Of a DNA stretch of 6,718 nucleotides, positions 1 to 6,277 are shown in pieces. Made by a program: the position numbers and the translations under genes. Origin of the DNA: Helicobacteraceae bacterium. GTDB taxonomy: Bacteria; Campylobacterota; Campylobacteria; Campylobacterales; Sulfurimonadaceae. Where the stretch lies: positions 1 to 6,718 of the forward strand of contig JALUKO010000362.1 of assembly GCA_027056525.1 (NCBI GenBank), given 5' to 3'. The notes under the pieces were generated by a model. It was not told the DNA's origin, searched no databases, and was given only the letters and a program-made list of their open reading frames with translations. Position 1 is the first letter of the stretch, and each line of letters begins with the position of its first letter.

Positions 1-1
1 A

Positions 2-811
2 TTCCAATCAGGGCAGTATCTTACTTCTGGCGGTATGGAGTATGCAAGGGAGCTGCTGTATAGAACATTGGGCTCAGATGAAGCAAAAAAAGTACTCGAT
101 AAATTAAGTAAATCTATGCAAAATACACAAAATTTTGCTTACCTCTCAAATATTAAGCCTCAACAGCTCTCAGACTTTATTGTCAACGAACATCCACAAA
201 CTATTGCACTTATCTTAGCACATATGGATGCTACTGAAGCTGCAGATACTCTTCAGTATTTTCCAGATGATTTACGAAGTGAAGTAGCGATGCGTATGGC
301 AAAGTTAGGAGATATCTCCCCTTCAGTTATCAAGCGTGTTTCAGCTGTACTTGAATCTAAACTTGAGTCTCTTGCATCTTACAAGGTTGAAGTGGGTGGA
401 ACGCGAGCAGTTGCCGATATCTTTAACCGTCTTGGTGCGAAAAGTTCTAAAGCGACACTTGCTACTATTGAGCAGGTAGATGAGGAGCTTGCGACGATGA
501 TTAAAGAGATGATGTTTACTTTTGAAGATATGGTCTCTCTCGATAAAAATGCTATTACAGAGGTTCTTAAAGCTGTTGATAAGGCAGACTTGATGCTTGG
601 ACTGAAATCTTCACCAGAAGAGCTTAAAGAAAAATTCTTCTCTGCTATGAGTGAGCGCGCTCGTGATGCTTTTGAAGAAGAGATGCAGTTCCTTGGTGCT
701 GTCAAAATGAAAGATGTTGAAGCAGCTCAGAGAAAAATTGTTGAAGTGGTCAATCAGTTGTCTGAAGCCGGAACAATTCAGATGGGTTCAACTGAAGAGA
801 TGATAGAGTAG
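2..811 (+). CDS. fliG: Flagellar motor switch protein FliG, 5'-truncated by the window edge
   Basis: FliG sits on the cytoplasmic face of the MS ring, joins the FliF ring to the FliM/FliN C-ring and receives torque from the stator. The frame is open from base 2 with 11 residues ahead of the first visible ATG (35), and these continue the family sequence, so that ATG is internal and the real start lies upstream. About 269 residues are seen; the family is usually 330-345, so roughly 70 N-terminal residues (the FliF-binding part) are missing. The middle-domain EHPQ motif is encoded at 188-199 and the conserved MFTFEDMV stretch at 512-535. The C-terminal torque helix follows, with Arg in SERARD and a Glu-rich EEE where enterobacterial FliG has Asp-Asp. 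fliH starts 3 bases after the stop, so the two are co-transcribed and probably translationally coupled. Assignment is firm. Confidence 0.96.
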   Translation, partial: FQSGQYLTSGGMEYARELLYRTLGSDEAKKVLDKLSKSMQNTQNFAYLSNIKPQQLSDFIVNEHPQTIALILAHMDATEAADTLQYFPDDLRSEVAMRMAKLGDISPSVIKRVSAVLESKLESLASYKVEVGGTRAVADIFNRLGAKSSKATLATIEQVDEELATMIKEMMFTFEDMVSLDKNAITEVLKAVDKADLMLGLKSSPEELKEKFFSAMSERARDAFEEEMQFLGAVKMKDVEAAQRKIVEVVNQLSEAGTIQMGSTEEMIE

Positions 812-814
812 ATT

Positions 815-1597
815 ATGGCAACAGTTATTTCTAGTGATTCTGTCGATATGCACAGTGTAAATAAGTACAATTTTAAAGTGATTGCTCTTGGCTCACAAAA
901 TGAAGAACCTCAAGAGAGTACCCCAAAATATACACAAGAGAACAATCCAAGACAACGTGCAAGTGATATAGACTCAAGTGAGCTCAGTACATCGTCAAAA
1001 GAATCACTTATAGAATCTTTAATGAAAAAAACAGATGAGATGAGCTCTAATTTTATTAAATTACAGATGAAACTTGAAGCGAAAGAGGAAGAGTTTAAAG
1101 TCGAACTTGAAAAAGCAAAAGAACAAGCCTTTAATGAAGGGATGGAAGCAGGCCGAGCAAAGGCCATAGAAGATGGAGAGATTGGTGTAAGTGAGGCGAT
1201 CTCTCTCTTTAGAACATCTGTAAAAAAACTTGATGAGAGTGCTGAAGAGTTTGAACATGCTCTTGAGGGAATTAAAAAAGACTTGGTTTTAGCTGCTTTA
1301 GATATTTCAAAAGAGGTTATAAAGGTTGAATTGAGTACAAATTCACAAGAGGTTGCAAAACTTTTAAGTAATGAATTGATTAAAGAGCTTCAAAGTGCTT
1401 CAAAAATAACACTCAAAGTGAATCCTAAAGATCATGCAAGTGTATCAGAAGAGTTGGCAAAATTAGAGCACATTAGTGTCATATCTGATAGTGCAATCAG
1501 TCAAGGTGGTGTTGTTGTGATTAGTGATGCAGGTAATATAGATGCAGAGATAAATAAACGATTTGAACGTGTAAAACGTGCCGCATTAAGTGAGTAA
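815..1597 (+). CDS. fliH: Flagellar assembly protein FliH (export ATPase regulator)
   Basis: FliH binds the ATPase FliI and tethers it to the C-ring and the type III flagellar export gate. The product has 260 residues. It has a short N-terminal segment with a KYNFKVI patch (17-23), a polar low-complexity linker (about 28-65), a charged helical/coiled-coil region (about 65-120) with a GMEAG GxxxG-type repeat at 109-113, and a C-terminal domain (about 150-260) ending in a GGVVVISDAG motif (231-240) typical of the FliH/YscL family. The protein contains no tryptophan, so the N-terminal Trp residues that bind FliN in Salmonella are absent. The ATG at 815 lies 3 bases after fliG and no other start fits the family length. 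FliH sequences diverge fast, so the call rests partly on position between fliG and dxs. Confidence 0.92.
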   Translation: MATVISSDSVDMHSVNKYNFKVIALGSQNEEPQESTPKYTQENNPRQRASDIDSSELSTSSKESLIESLMKKTDEMSSNFIKLQMKLEAKEEEFKVELEKAKEQAFNEGMEAGRAKAIEDGEIGVSEAISLFRTSVKKLDESAEEFEHALEGIKKDLVLAALDISKEVIKVELSTNSQEVAKLLSNELIKELQSASKITLKVNPKDHASVSEELAKLEHISVISDSAISQGGVVVISDAGNIDAEINKRFERVKRAALSE

Positions 1598-1605
1598 AGA
1601 GATAT

Positions 1606-3432
1606 ATGAATATTAAAGACAAATCTACACAAGAACTCAATGCTCTTTGTAGTGATATTAGATCAGAAATTTTAAGAGTTGTAAGTAAAAATGGTGGGCA
1701 TCTAAGTTCAACTCTTGGTGCTACAGAGATTATAGTAGCAATGCATAAGGTGTTTGACAGTAAAAAAGATCCTTTTATTTTTGATGTGAGCCATCAATCT
1801 TATGCTCATAAACTCTTAACAGATAGATGGGAAGCATTTGATACACTGCGCCAATTTAATGGACTTTGTGGGTATACAAAACCGAGTGAAAGTGAAGATG
1901 ATTATTTTGTAGCAGGGCACAGTTCCACTTCTATCTCTTTAGGGGTTGGTGCTGCAAAAGCGATCGCACTTAAGGGTGAAGAGAATAAACGTATACCAGT
2001 TGTGATGATTGGTGATGGTAGTATGACTGCGGGTATGGTTTATGAAGCACTTAACGAGCTTGGTGATAGAAAATATCCGATGATTATTATCTTAAACGAT
2101 AATGAGATGAGTATCGCTAAACCTATTGGCGCGATGTCACGTATGCTCTCTTCAGCTATGGCTTCACCTTTTTATCAGCGTTTTAAAAAAACTACAGAGA
2201 GTTTTGTAGATAATTTTGGTGATGGCGCTCACTATATCGCTAAACGTATGGAAGAGGGCTTAAAGCTTATCACTCCTGGTATCTTGTTTGAAGAGATGGG
2301 GATAAACTATATTGGTCCTGTTGATGGGCACAATATAGAACAACTTGTAGATATCTTTAAAACTGCAAAAACTATGGGCAAGCCTGTAATTATTCATGCA
2401 CAAACACTGAAGGGTAAGGGGTATGATATTGCAGAGGGTAAAGAGGAAAAATGGCATGGTGTTGGTCCTTTTGAACTCAGCGATGGACATGCCAAGAAAA
2501 AATCTTCTACAAAATCAGCAACACAGATCTATACAGAAGCATTGATGCATCTTGCAGATAAAAATGAAAAAATTGTAGGTGCAACAGCAGCAATGCCAAG
2601 TGGAACAGGGCTCAGTGCTTTAATGGAAAAATATCCAAATCGCTTTTGGGATGTGGCTATCGCTGAGCAACATGCTGTAACCTCTATGGCAGCATTAGCT
2701 AAAGAGGGATTTAAGCCGTTTTGTACTATCTACTCTACATTTTTACAGCGAGCTTATGATCAGGTGATCCATGATACATGTCTGATGGACCTCCCTGTTG
2801 TTTTCGCACTTGATCGTGCGGGTATTGTTGGGGAAGATGGAGAAACTCATCAGGGTGTTTTTGATATCTCCTTTTTACGAGCGATTCCAAATATGACTCT
2901 TTTTGCTCCACGTGATGAGAAAAGTTTTCATCAAGCGATGGCATTTGCAGCAGAGTATCAACATCCATGTTCTCTACGTTATCCCCGTGGCTCTTTTGTA
3001 GAGAGTGATTTACCAGAATCTCTTTCATTTGAGAAAGGAAAGTCACAACTTTTAATCGCTAAAGAAAGTGATACACTCTTTATAGGATACGGCAATGGTG
3101 TTGGTCGTGCATATGAAACGATGCAATTTCTTGATGAAGAGGTGAGTTTACTTGATCTACGTTTTGTAAAACCTCTAGATGAAGAGATGCTTCGCTCTCT
3201 TGCACAAAAACATAAAAAATGGTTTGTATTCTCGGACAGTGCAAAGATGGGTGGTGTAGGTTCGGCTCTTTTAGAGTTTCTAGCAGAGAATAATATTACA
3301 GATGTTTTAGTGACAAGCTTTGAGTATAGTGATGATTTTATCACCCATGGAAATACAAAACTTGTAGAGGAATCTCTAGGGATACTTCCAAAACAACTAG
3401 CACAACAGGTGCAAGGTTTACTTGAGCATTAA
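1606..3432 (+). CDS. dxs: 1-deoxy-D-xylulose-5-phosphate synthase
   Basis: This cytosolic thiamine diphosphate enzyme condenses pyruvate with glyceraldehyde 3-phosphate to DXP, feeding the MEP isoprenoid pathway and thiamine and pyridoxal synthesis. The 608 residues are close to the 620 of E. coli. Visible motifs in order: GGHLSS with the active-site His32; GHSSTS; the ThDP/Mg motif GDGSMTAG from 136 with NDNEMSI from 164; AEQHAVT with the catalytic Glu354; the DRAGIVGEDGETHQG region (403-417) with Arg404 and His415; and RYPRG near the C-terminal domain. All key residues are present, so the enzyme should be active. The ATG at 1606 has an AAAGAG ribosome site (1596-1601) that starts inside the fliH stop; the gap is 8 bases. 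It is probably the distal gene of the flagellar transcript. Its last 15 bases overlap the 3' end of pgeF on the other strand. Confidence 0.98.
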   Translation: MNIKDKSTQELNALCSDIRSEILRVVSKNGGHLSSTLGATEIIVAMHKVFDSKKDPFIFDVSHQSYAHKLLTDRWEAFDTLRQFNGLCGYTKPSESEDDYFVAGHSSTSISLGVGAAKAIALKGEENKRIPVVMIGDGSMTAGMVYEALNELGDRKYPMIIILNDNEMSIAKPIGAMSRMLSSAMASPFYQRFKKTTESFVDNFGDGAHYIAKRMEEGLKLITPGILFEEMGINYIGPVDGHNIEQLVDIFKTAKTMGKPVIIHAQTLKGKGYDIAEGKEEKWHGVGPFELSDGHAKKKSSTKSATQIYTEALMHLADKNEKIVGATAAMPSGTGLSALMEKYPNRFWDVAIAEQHAVTSMAALAKEGFKPFCTIYSTFLQRAYDQVIHDTCLMDLPVVFALDRAGIVGEDGETHQGVFDISFLRAIPNMTLFAPRDEKSFHQAMAFAAEYQHPCSLRYPRGSFVESDLPESLSFEKGKSQLLIAKESDTLFIGYGNGVGRAYETMQFLDEEVSLLDLRFVKPLDEEMLRSLAQKHKKWFVFSDSAKMGGVGSALLEFLAENNITDVLVTSFEYSDDFITHGNTKLVEESLGILPKQLAQQVQGLLEH

Positions 3433-4143
3433 AACGCCACCAAACCTTCCTGTTTGTCCCTCTTTTCTATAGGAGTAATACTCCTTAGTATTGCAAGCAT
3501 TACATAAAGGGCTGAACTCAATATGCTCTTTTTTTATGCCCCCTTGTAGTAGTTGTTTCTCTAAGATAGTTTTAATATCAAGATAATACTGCTCCCCTTT
3601 TTTAAGTATTGCATATTCAAGTTGAAGCTGTTGTGCTTGTATAAAAATCTCTTCACCAACCTCATAACATTTTTGGCATATTGAAGGGGCGATAGTGACA
3701 AAAATATCTTCTACTCTCGAACCAAATTGAGTGCTAAATGTTTGGAGAGTGTTTCGTACTATATTGCTAAAAGCTCCAGTTCGACCAGCATGAACGACCC
3801 CTATGACTTTTTTTGTGTCATCATAAAAAAGTAAGGCAGAACAATCGGCCACCATTACCATAAGGGGAATATTTTTTTCATCTGTTACAAGTGCATCGCA
3901 GCTTGGTATGGAAAAAAAATCATCCTCTTTGCTTATAACCCTTACTTCATTGGAGTGAATTTGTTTCATATGGATCAGTTTTTTATAAGAGTAGCTATGT
4001 CTGTTTGCCAATGTTTTATGGTTTTGAAGCACCCTTTGCTCATCATCATTGACATGAAAAGCGATGTTGCCATCTTGCTTAGTTGTAATGAAGCATAAGA
4101 GATTGTTAAATTGCTTTAATAAACTGCTTTGATAAAATTTCAT
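3418..4143 (-). CDS. pgeF: PgeF/YfiH family protein (peptidoglycan editing factor, purine nucleoside phosphorylase, laccase domain)
   Basis: Members of this single-domain family were first described as polyphenol oxidases. They were later shown to act as purine nucleoside phosphorylase/adenosine deaminase, and in E. coli YfiH as a cytosolic factor that corrects wrongly built peptidoglycan precursors. The 241 residues match the family length. The three zinc-ligand positions are visible: His63 in MKQIHSNEV, Cys101 in VADCSALL and His118 in VVHAGRTG. A Cys-rich CQKCYEVGEE (156-165) and a TGRFGG (231-236) close to the C-terminus are also family features. The usual GWRG after the His is GRTG here. 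The ATG at 4143 gives a normal N-terminus, but no purine-rich ribosome site precedes it, and a TATAAT at 4155-4150 on this strand would place transcription start at or next to the start codon. It is divergent from ovoA and convergent with dxs; which substrate it acts on cannot be read from the sequence. Confidence 0.92.
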   Translation of the reverse strand: MKFYQSSLLKQFNNLLCFITTKQDGNIAFHVNDDEQRVLQNHKTLANRHSYSYKKLIHMKQIHSNEVRVISKEDDFFSIPSCDALVTDEKNIPLMVMVADCSALLFYDDTKKVIGVVHAGRTGAFSNIVRNTLQTFSTQFGSRVEDIFVTIAPSICQKCYEVGEEIFIQAQQLQLEYAILKKGEQYYLDIKTILEKQLLQGGIKKEHIEFSPLCNACNTKEYYSYRKEGQTGRFGGVLMLK

Positions 4144-4156
4144 ATAATGATTATAA
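4142..4156. promoter_or_regulatory. Perfect inverted repeat, candidate Fur-family (PerR-like) operator between pgeF and ovoA
   Basis: Bases 4143-4155 read TATAATGATTATA, a perfect 6-1-6 inverted repeat. The 15-base element at 4142-4156 differs from the Bacillus PerR box TTATAATNATTATAA only in its first base, giving 13 of 14 defined positions. Against the general Fur 7-1-7 pattern TGATAATNATTATCA it matches 11 of 14. It overlaps the first base of the pgeF start codon, and a -10 hexamer lies in each arm, so a bound repressor would block both directions. The match is seen directly; binding by PerR or Fur is inferred. The region is AT-rich, so two facing -10 elements alone could create this symmetry. 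Confidence 0.45.
4150..4155 (-). promoter_or_regulatory. Candidate -10 element for pgeF
   Basis: The minus strand reads TATAAT from 4155 down to 4150, the other arm of the inverted repeat. Normal spacing from a -10 puts the transcript start at about 4143, which is the first base of the pgeF ATG. The mRNA would then be leaderless or nearly so, consistent with the lack of a ribosome site. No clear -35 is seen 17 bases upstream. Confidence 0.4.
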
Positions 4157-4163
4157 CAGAAAT

Positions 4164-4170
4164 AAAGGGA
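4164..4170 (+). promoter_or_regulatory. Ribosome binding site that fixes the TTG start of ovoA
   Basis: AAAGGGA lies four bases before the TTG at 4175. It is the only purine-rich site in the spacer and supports TTG as the true start. The nearest upstream ATG (4147) is in another frame and stops after 11 codons, and the next in-frame ATG lies more than 50 codons into the DinB-like domain. Confidence 0.7.
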
Positions 4171-4174
4171 AATT

Positions 4175-6277
4175 TTGAGTAAACTCAGTCACTACCCCAT
4201 AACACTTGATGGCTTAAGCATAGAACAAAAATGCCAAGAGATAAAAGAGTATTTTCATAACACTTTTACACTTTTTGAAAAAGTATTTGAGCTTTTAAAA
4301 GATGAGTCGGTCTTTTATAAAAAAAGTGAACCTACACGTCATCCTATGATATTTTATTATGGACATACAGCAACTTTTTTTATCAACAAACTGATAAATA
4401 TGAAAATAATCCAAAAAAGAATAAACCCTGATTTTGAGTCTATCTTTGCTGTGGGTGTTGATGAGATGAACTGGGATGATATGGATGAGAAACATTATGT
4501 CTGGCCAAAAGTAAGTGAGGTCAAAGCCTACAGAGATCAGGTGAAAATACTTGTTGAAAGTCTCATAGAAACAATGGAATTCAGCCTTCCTATTGATGAA
4601 GGCTCTCCTATGTGGATAGTACTTATGGGAATAGAACACGAAAGAATACATATAGAAACCTCTTTGGTGCTTCATCGTCAAATGCCTTTAGAGTTTATAA
4701 AAGAAACAGATGATTTTCCTCTCTGTACTCACTATGGAAGAGCACCACAAAATGAGATGCTTCCTATAGAGGCAAGAGAGATCACTCTTGGAAAATCTAA
4801 AGAGCATCACCTGTATGGATGGGATAATGAATATGGAGTGCATAGAGAAAGTGTAGGAGCCTTTGAAGTCTCCAAATATCTTGTAAGTAATGCAGAATAT
4901 ATGGAGTTTGTCCAAGATAATGGCTACGATAGAGAAGAGTTTTGGTGTGAAGAGGGGCAAGAGTTTTTAAAAAATAGTGGTGTGAAATATCCACCTTTTT
5001 GGATACAAAACAGTGATGGAAGTTTTTCTTACAGAGCATTAGCAACACATATAGAGATGCCACTCTCGTGGCCTGTAGATGTAAATGCTCTTGAAGCGGC
5101 TGCATTTTGTCGTTATAAAAGTAAAAAAGATGGGGTAGAGTATACACTTCCAAGTGAGGCAGAGTATATGGCAATCTATGAGCATTCAGGCTTAAGAGAT
5201 ATACCAGAATTTCATGAAAGCAGAGCCAATCTAAACTTTTATCATTATGCTTCATCCTCTCCTGTAGATGAATTTAGCTTTGGTGGGATCTATGATGTTG
5301 TTGGTAATGTTTGGCAATGGAGTCGTACGCCAATATATCCATTTGAAGGTTTTGAGGTGCATGAGGCCTATGATGATTTTTCAGTGCCTACTTTTGATAA
5401 AAAACATGCACTGATATTTGGAAGTTCTTGGGCAAGTAGTGGGAACTTGATAATGAAACATTCCCGTTATGCTTTTCGTAGACATTTTTACCAAAATGCA
5501 GGTTTTCGTTATGTGATTACTCAGACAAAGGGCAGTGAAACAGATGAGGGGTACGAGAGTGATAGTTTAGTTTCTCAGTATTGTGACTTTCAGTATGGAG
5601 AGAACCATTTTGGAGTGAAAAACTTTGCCATAGAATGTGCAAGAATAGCAAGTCAATACACTAGCAATAAAACAAAGGCACTTGATTTAGGCTGTGCTAC
5701 AGGGAGAGCAAGTTTTGAGCTTGCTAAAGAGTTTGATAGGGTTGAAGGTGTAGATTTTTCGGTGCATTTTGTTCAAGTTGGAGCAAAGCTTCAAGAGGAG
5801 AAAAAGATCTCTTGGCATTCGGTGGAAGAGGGTGAGATAAAAAATTTTAAAAGCACAACATTGGAGTCACTTGGATATGAAAGCATTAGTGATAAGGTGA
5901 GCTTTTGGCAAGGGGATGCTTGCAATTTAAAGCCAAATTTAGACTCGTATGATCTTGTGATGGCAACAAATCTTATAGATAGACTCTATAACCCTCGACT
6001 TTTCTTGGACACTATAGATATGCGACTCAATAAAGATGGAATCCTTATGATAACTTCCCCTTACACATGGCAGGAGAGCTCTACAAACAAAGAGTTTTGG
6101 CTTGGTGGTTATGTTGATGAGAATGGGGATGAGGTGTATACAATAGACTCTTTAAAAGCAGTACTTCAAGAGAAGTTTGATCTTATACATACCCAAGATT
6201 TGGAGTTTGTTATCAAAGAAACGCGACGAAAATTTCAGCATACTATTTCCCAAGTAAGTATATGGAGAAAAAAGTGA
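4175..6277 (+). CDS. ovoA: OvoA: 5-histidylcysteine sulfoxide synthase with C-terminal SAM N-methyltransferase domain (ovothiol A synthesis)
   Basis: OvoA is a non-haem iron enzyme that uses O2 to join cysteine to C5 of histidine as a sulfoxide; its methyltransferase domain later N-methylates 5-thiohistidine to ovothiol A. All three family domains are present in 700 residues, the usual full length. The DinB-like domain (about 20-170) supplies the probable iron ligands His64, His155 and His159, the last two in the HX3HXE motif HERIHIE (155-161). The FGE-sulfatase-like domain (about 195-447) has GNVWQW (377-382) followed by TPIYP and closes with RRHFYQNAGFRYV (435-447), characteristic of OvoA. 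The Rossmann methyltransferase (about 485-700) has DLGCATG (504-510), the acidic Asp527 in GVDF, DLVMATNLIDRLYNP (593-607) and a SPYTW motif. Translation starts at TTG. The ergothioneine enzyme EgtB is unlikely because the OvoA-type methyltransferase is fused behind the synthase. The Arg codons lean to AGA, unlike dxs. Confidence 0.95.
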   Translation: MSKLSHYPITLDGLSIEQKCQEIKEYFHNTFTLFEKVFELLKDESVFYKKSEPTRHPMIFYYGHTATFFINKLINMKIIQKRINPDFESIFAVGVDEMNWDDMDEKHYVWPKVSEVKAYRDQVKILVESLIETMEFSLPIDEGSPMWIVLMGIEHERIHIETSLVLHRQMPLEFIKETDDFPLCTHYGRAPQNEMLPIEAREITLGKSKEHHLYGWDNEYGVHRESVGAFEVSKYLVSNAEYMEFVQDNGYDREEFWCEEGQEFLKNSGVKYPPFWIQNSDGSFSYRALATHIEMPLSWPVDVNALEAAAFCRYKSKKDGVEYTLPSEAEYMAIYEHSGLRDIPEFHESRANLNFYHYASSSPVDEFSFGGIYDVVGNVWQWSRTPIYPFEGFEVHEAYDDFSVPTFDKKHALIFGSSWASSGNLIMKHSRYAFRRHFYQNAGFRYVITQTKGSETDEGYESDSLVSQYCDFQYGENHFGVKNFAIECARIASQYTSNKTKALDLGCATGRASFELAKEFDRVEGVDFSVHFVQVGAKLQEEKKISWHSVEEGEIKNFKSTTLESLGYESISDKVSFWQGDACNLKPNLDSYDLVMATNLIDRLYNPRLFLDTIDMRLNKDGILMITSPYTWQESSTNKEFWLGGYVDENGDEVYTIDSLKAVLQEKFDLIHTQDLEFVIKETRRKFQHTISQVSIWRKK
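6264..6267 (+). promoter_or_regulatory. Ribosome binding site that favours the GTG start of ovoB
   Basis: GGAG inside the last codons of ovoA stands six bases before the GTG at 6274, an ideal distance. The alternative ATG at 6262 overlaps this site, has only a weak purine stretch upstream and would add four residues (MEKK) ahead of the family N-terminus. Confidence 0.7.

Larger units (their letters stand above)
4129..4157 (+). promoter_or_regulatory. Candidate sigma-70 promoter(s) for the ovoA-ovoB unit
   Basis: Two overlapping candidates can be read. The first has an exact TATAAT -10 at 4143-4148, giving a start near 4155 and a leader of about 20 bases that keeps the ribosome site. It lacks a good -35 at normal spacing, which is common in Campylobacterota. 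The second has TTGATA at 4129-4134 and TATAAC at 4152-4157 with a 17-base spacer. This is better by E. coli rules, but the transcript would begin near 4164, right at the ribosome site. Translation logic favours the first. The promoter sequence lies partly inside the 5' end of pgeF. Confidence 0.5.

Noticed and set aside
379..1258. Several - strand open frames (65-108 codons) opposite fliG and fliH
   Set aside because: Products are Ser- or Phe-rich strings as expected opposite Glu/Lys-rich helical proteins, without ribosome sites or known motifs.
2735..3344. Two overlapping - strand open frames (103 and 121 codons) inside dxs
   Set aside because: They are antisense to the catalytic part of dxs, show no family features and overlap each other; they are by-products of dxs codon use.
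3471..3485. Perfect 15-base palindrome AGGAGTAATACTCCT near the 3' ends of dxs and pgeF, considered as a terminator or operator
   Set aside because: It encodes the EYYSYR stretch of pgeF, has only a one-base centre and an AT-rich core, and is not followed by a T-tract on either strand. It is best explained by coding sequence.
4147..4182. An 11-codon ATG frame in the ovoA leader, considered as a leader peptide
   Set aside because: It overlaps the ovoA start, has no ribosome site of its own, carries no run of regulatory codons, and its ATG falls within the likely -10 region, so it may not be transcribed.
4797..5255. A 152-codon open frame on the - strand inside ovoA
   Set aside because: It lies fully antisense to the strongly conserved FGE-like domain, its product is a low-complexity His/Leu/Tyr-rich string with no recognisable motif, and no ribosome site supports it.
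6262..6264. ATG as the start of the PLP lyase
   Set aside because: The GGAG site overlaps this codon, and the GTG at 6274 gives the family-like MKY N-terminus with ideal spacing and a GTGA coupling.
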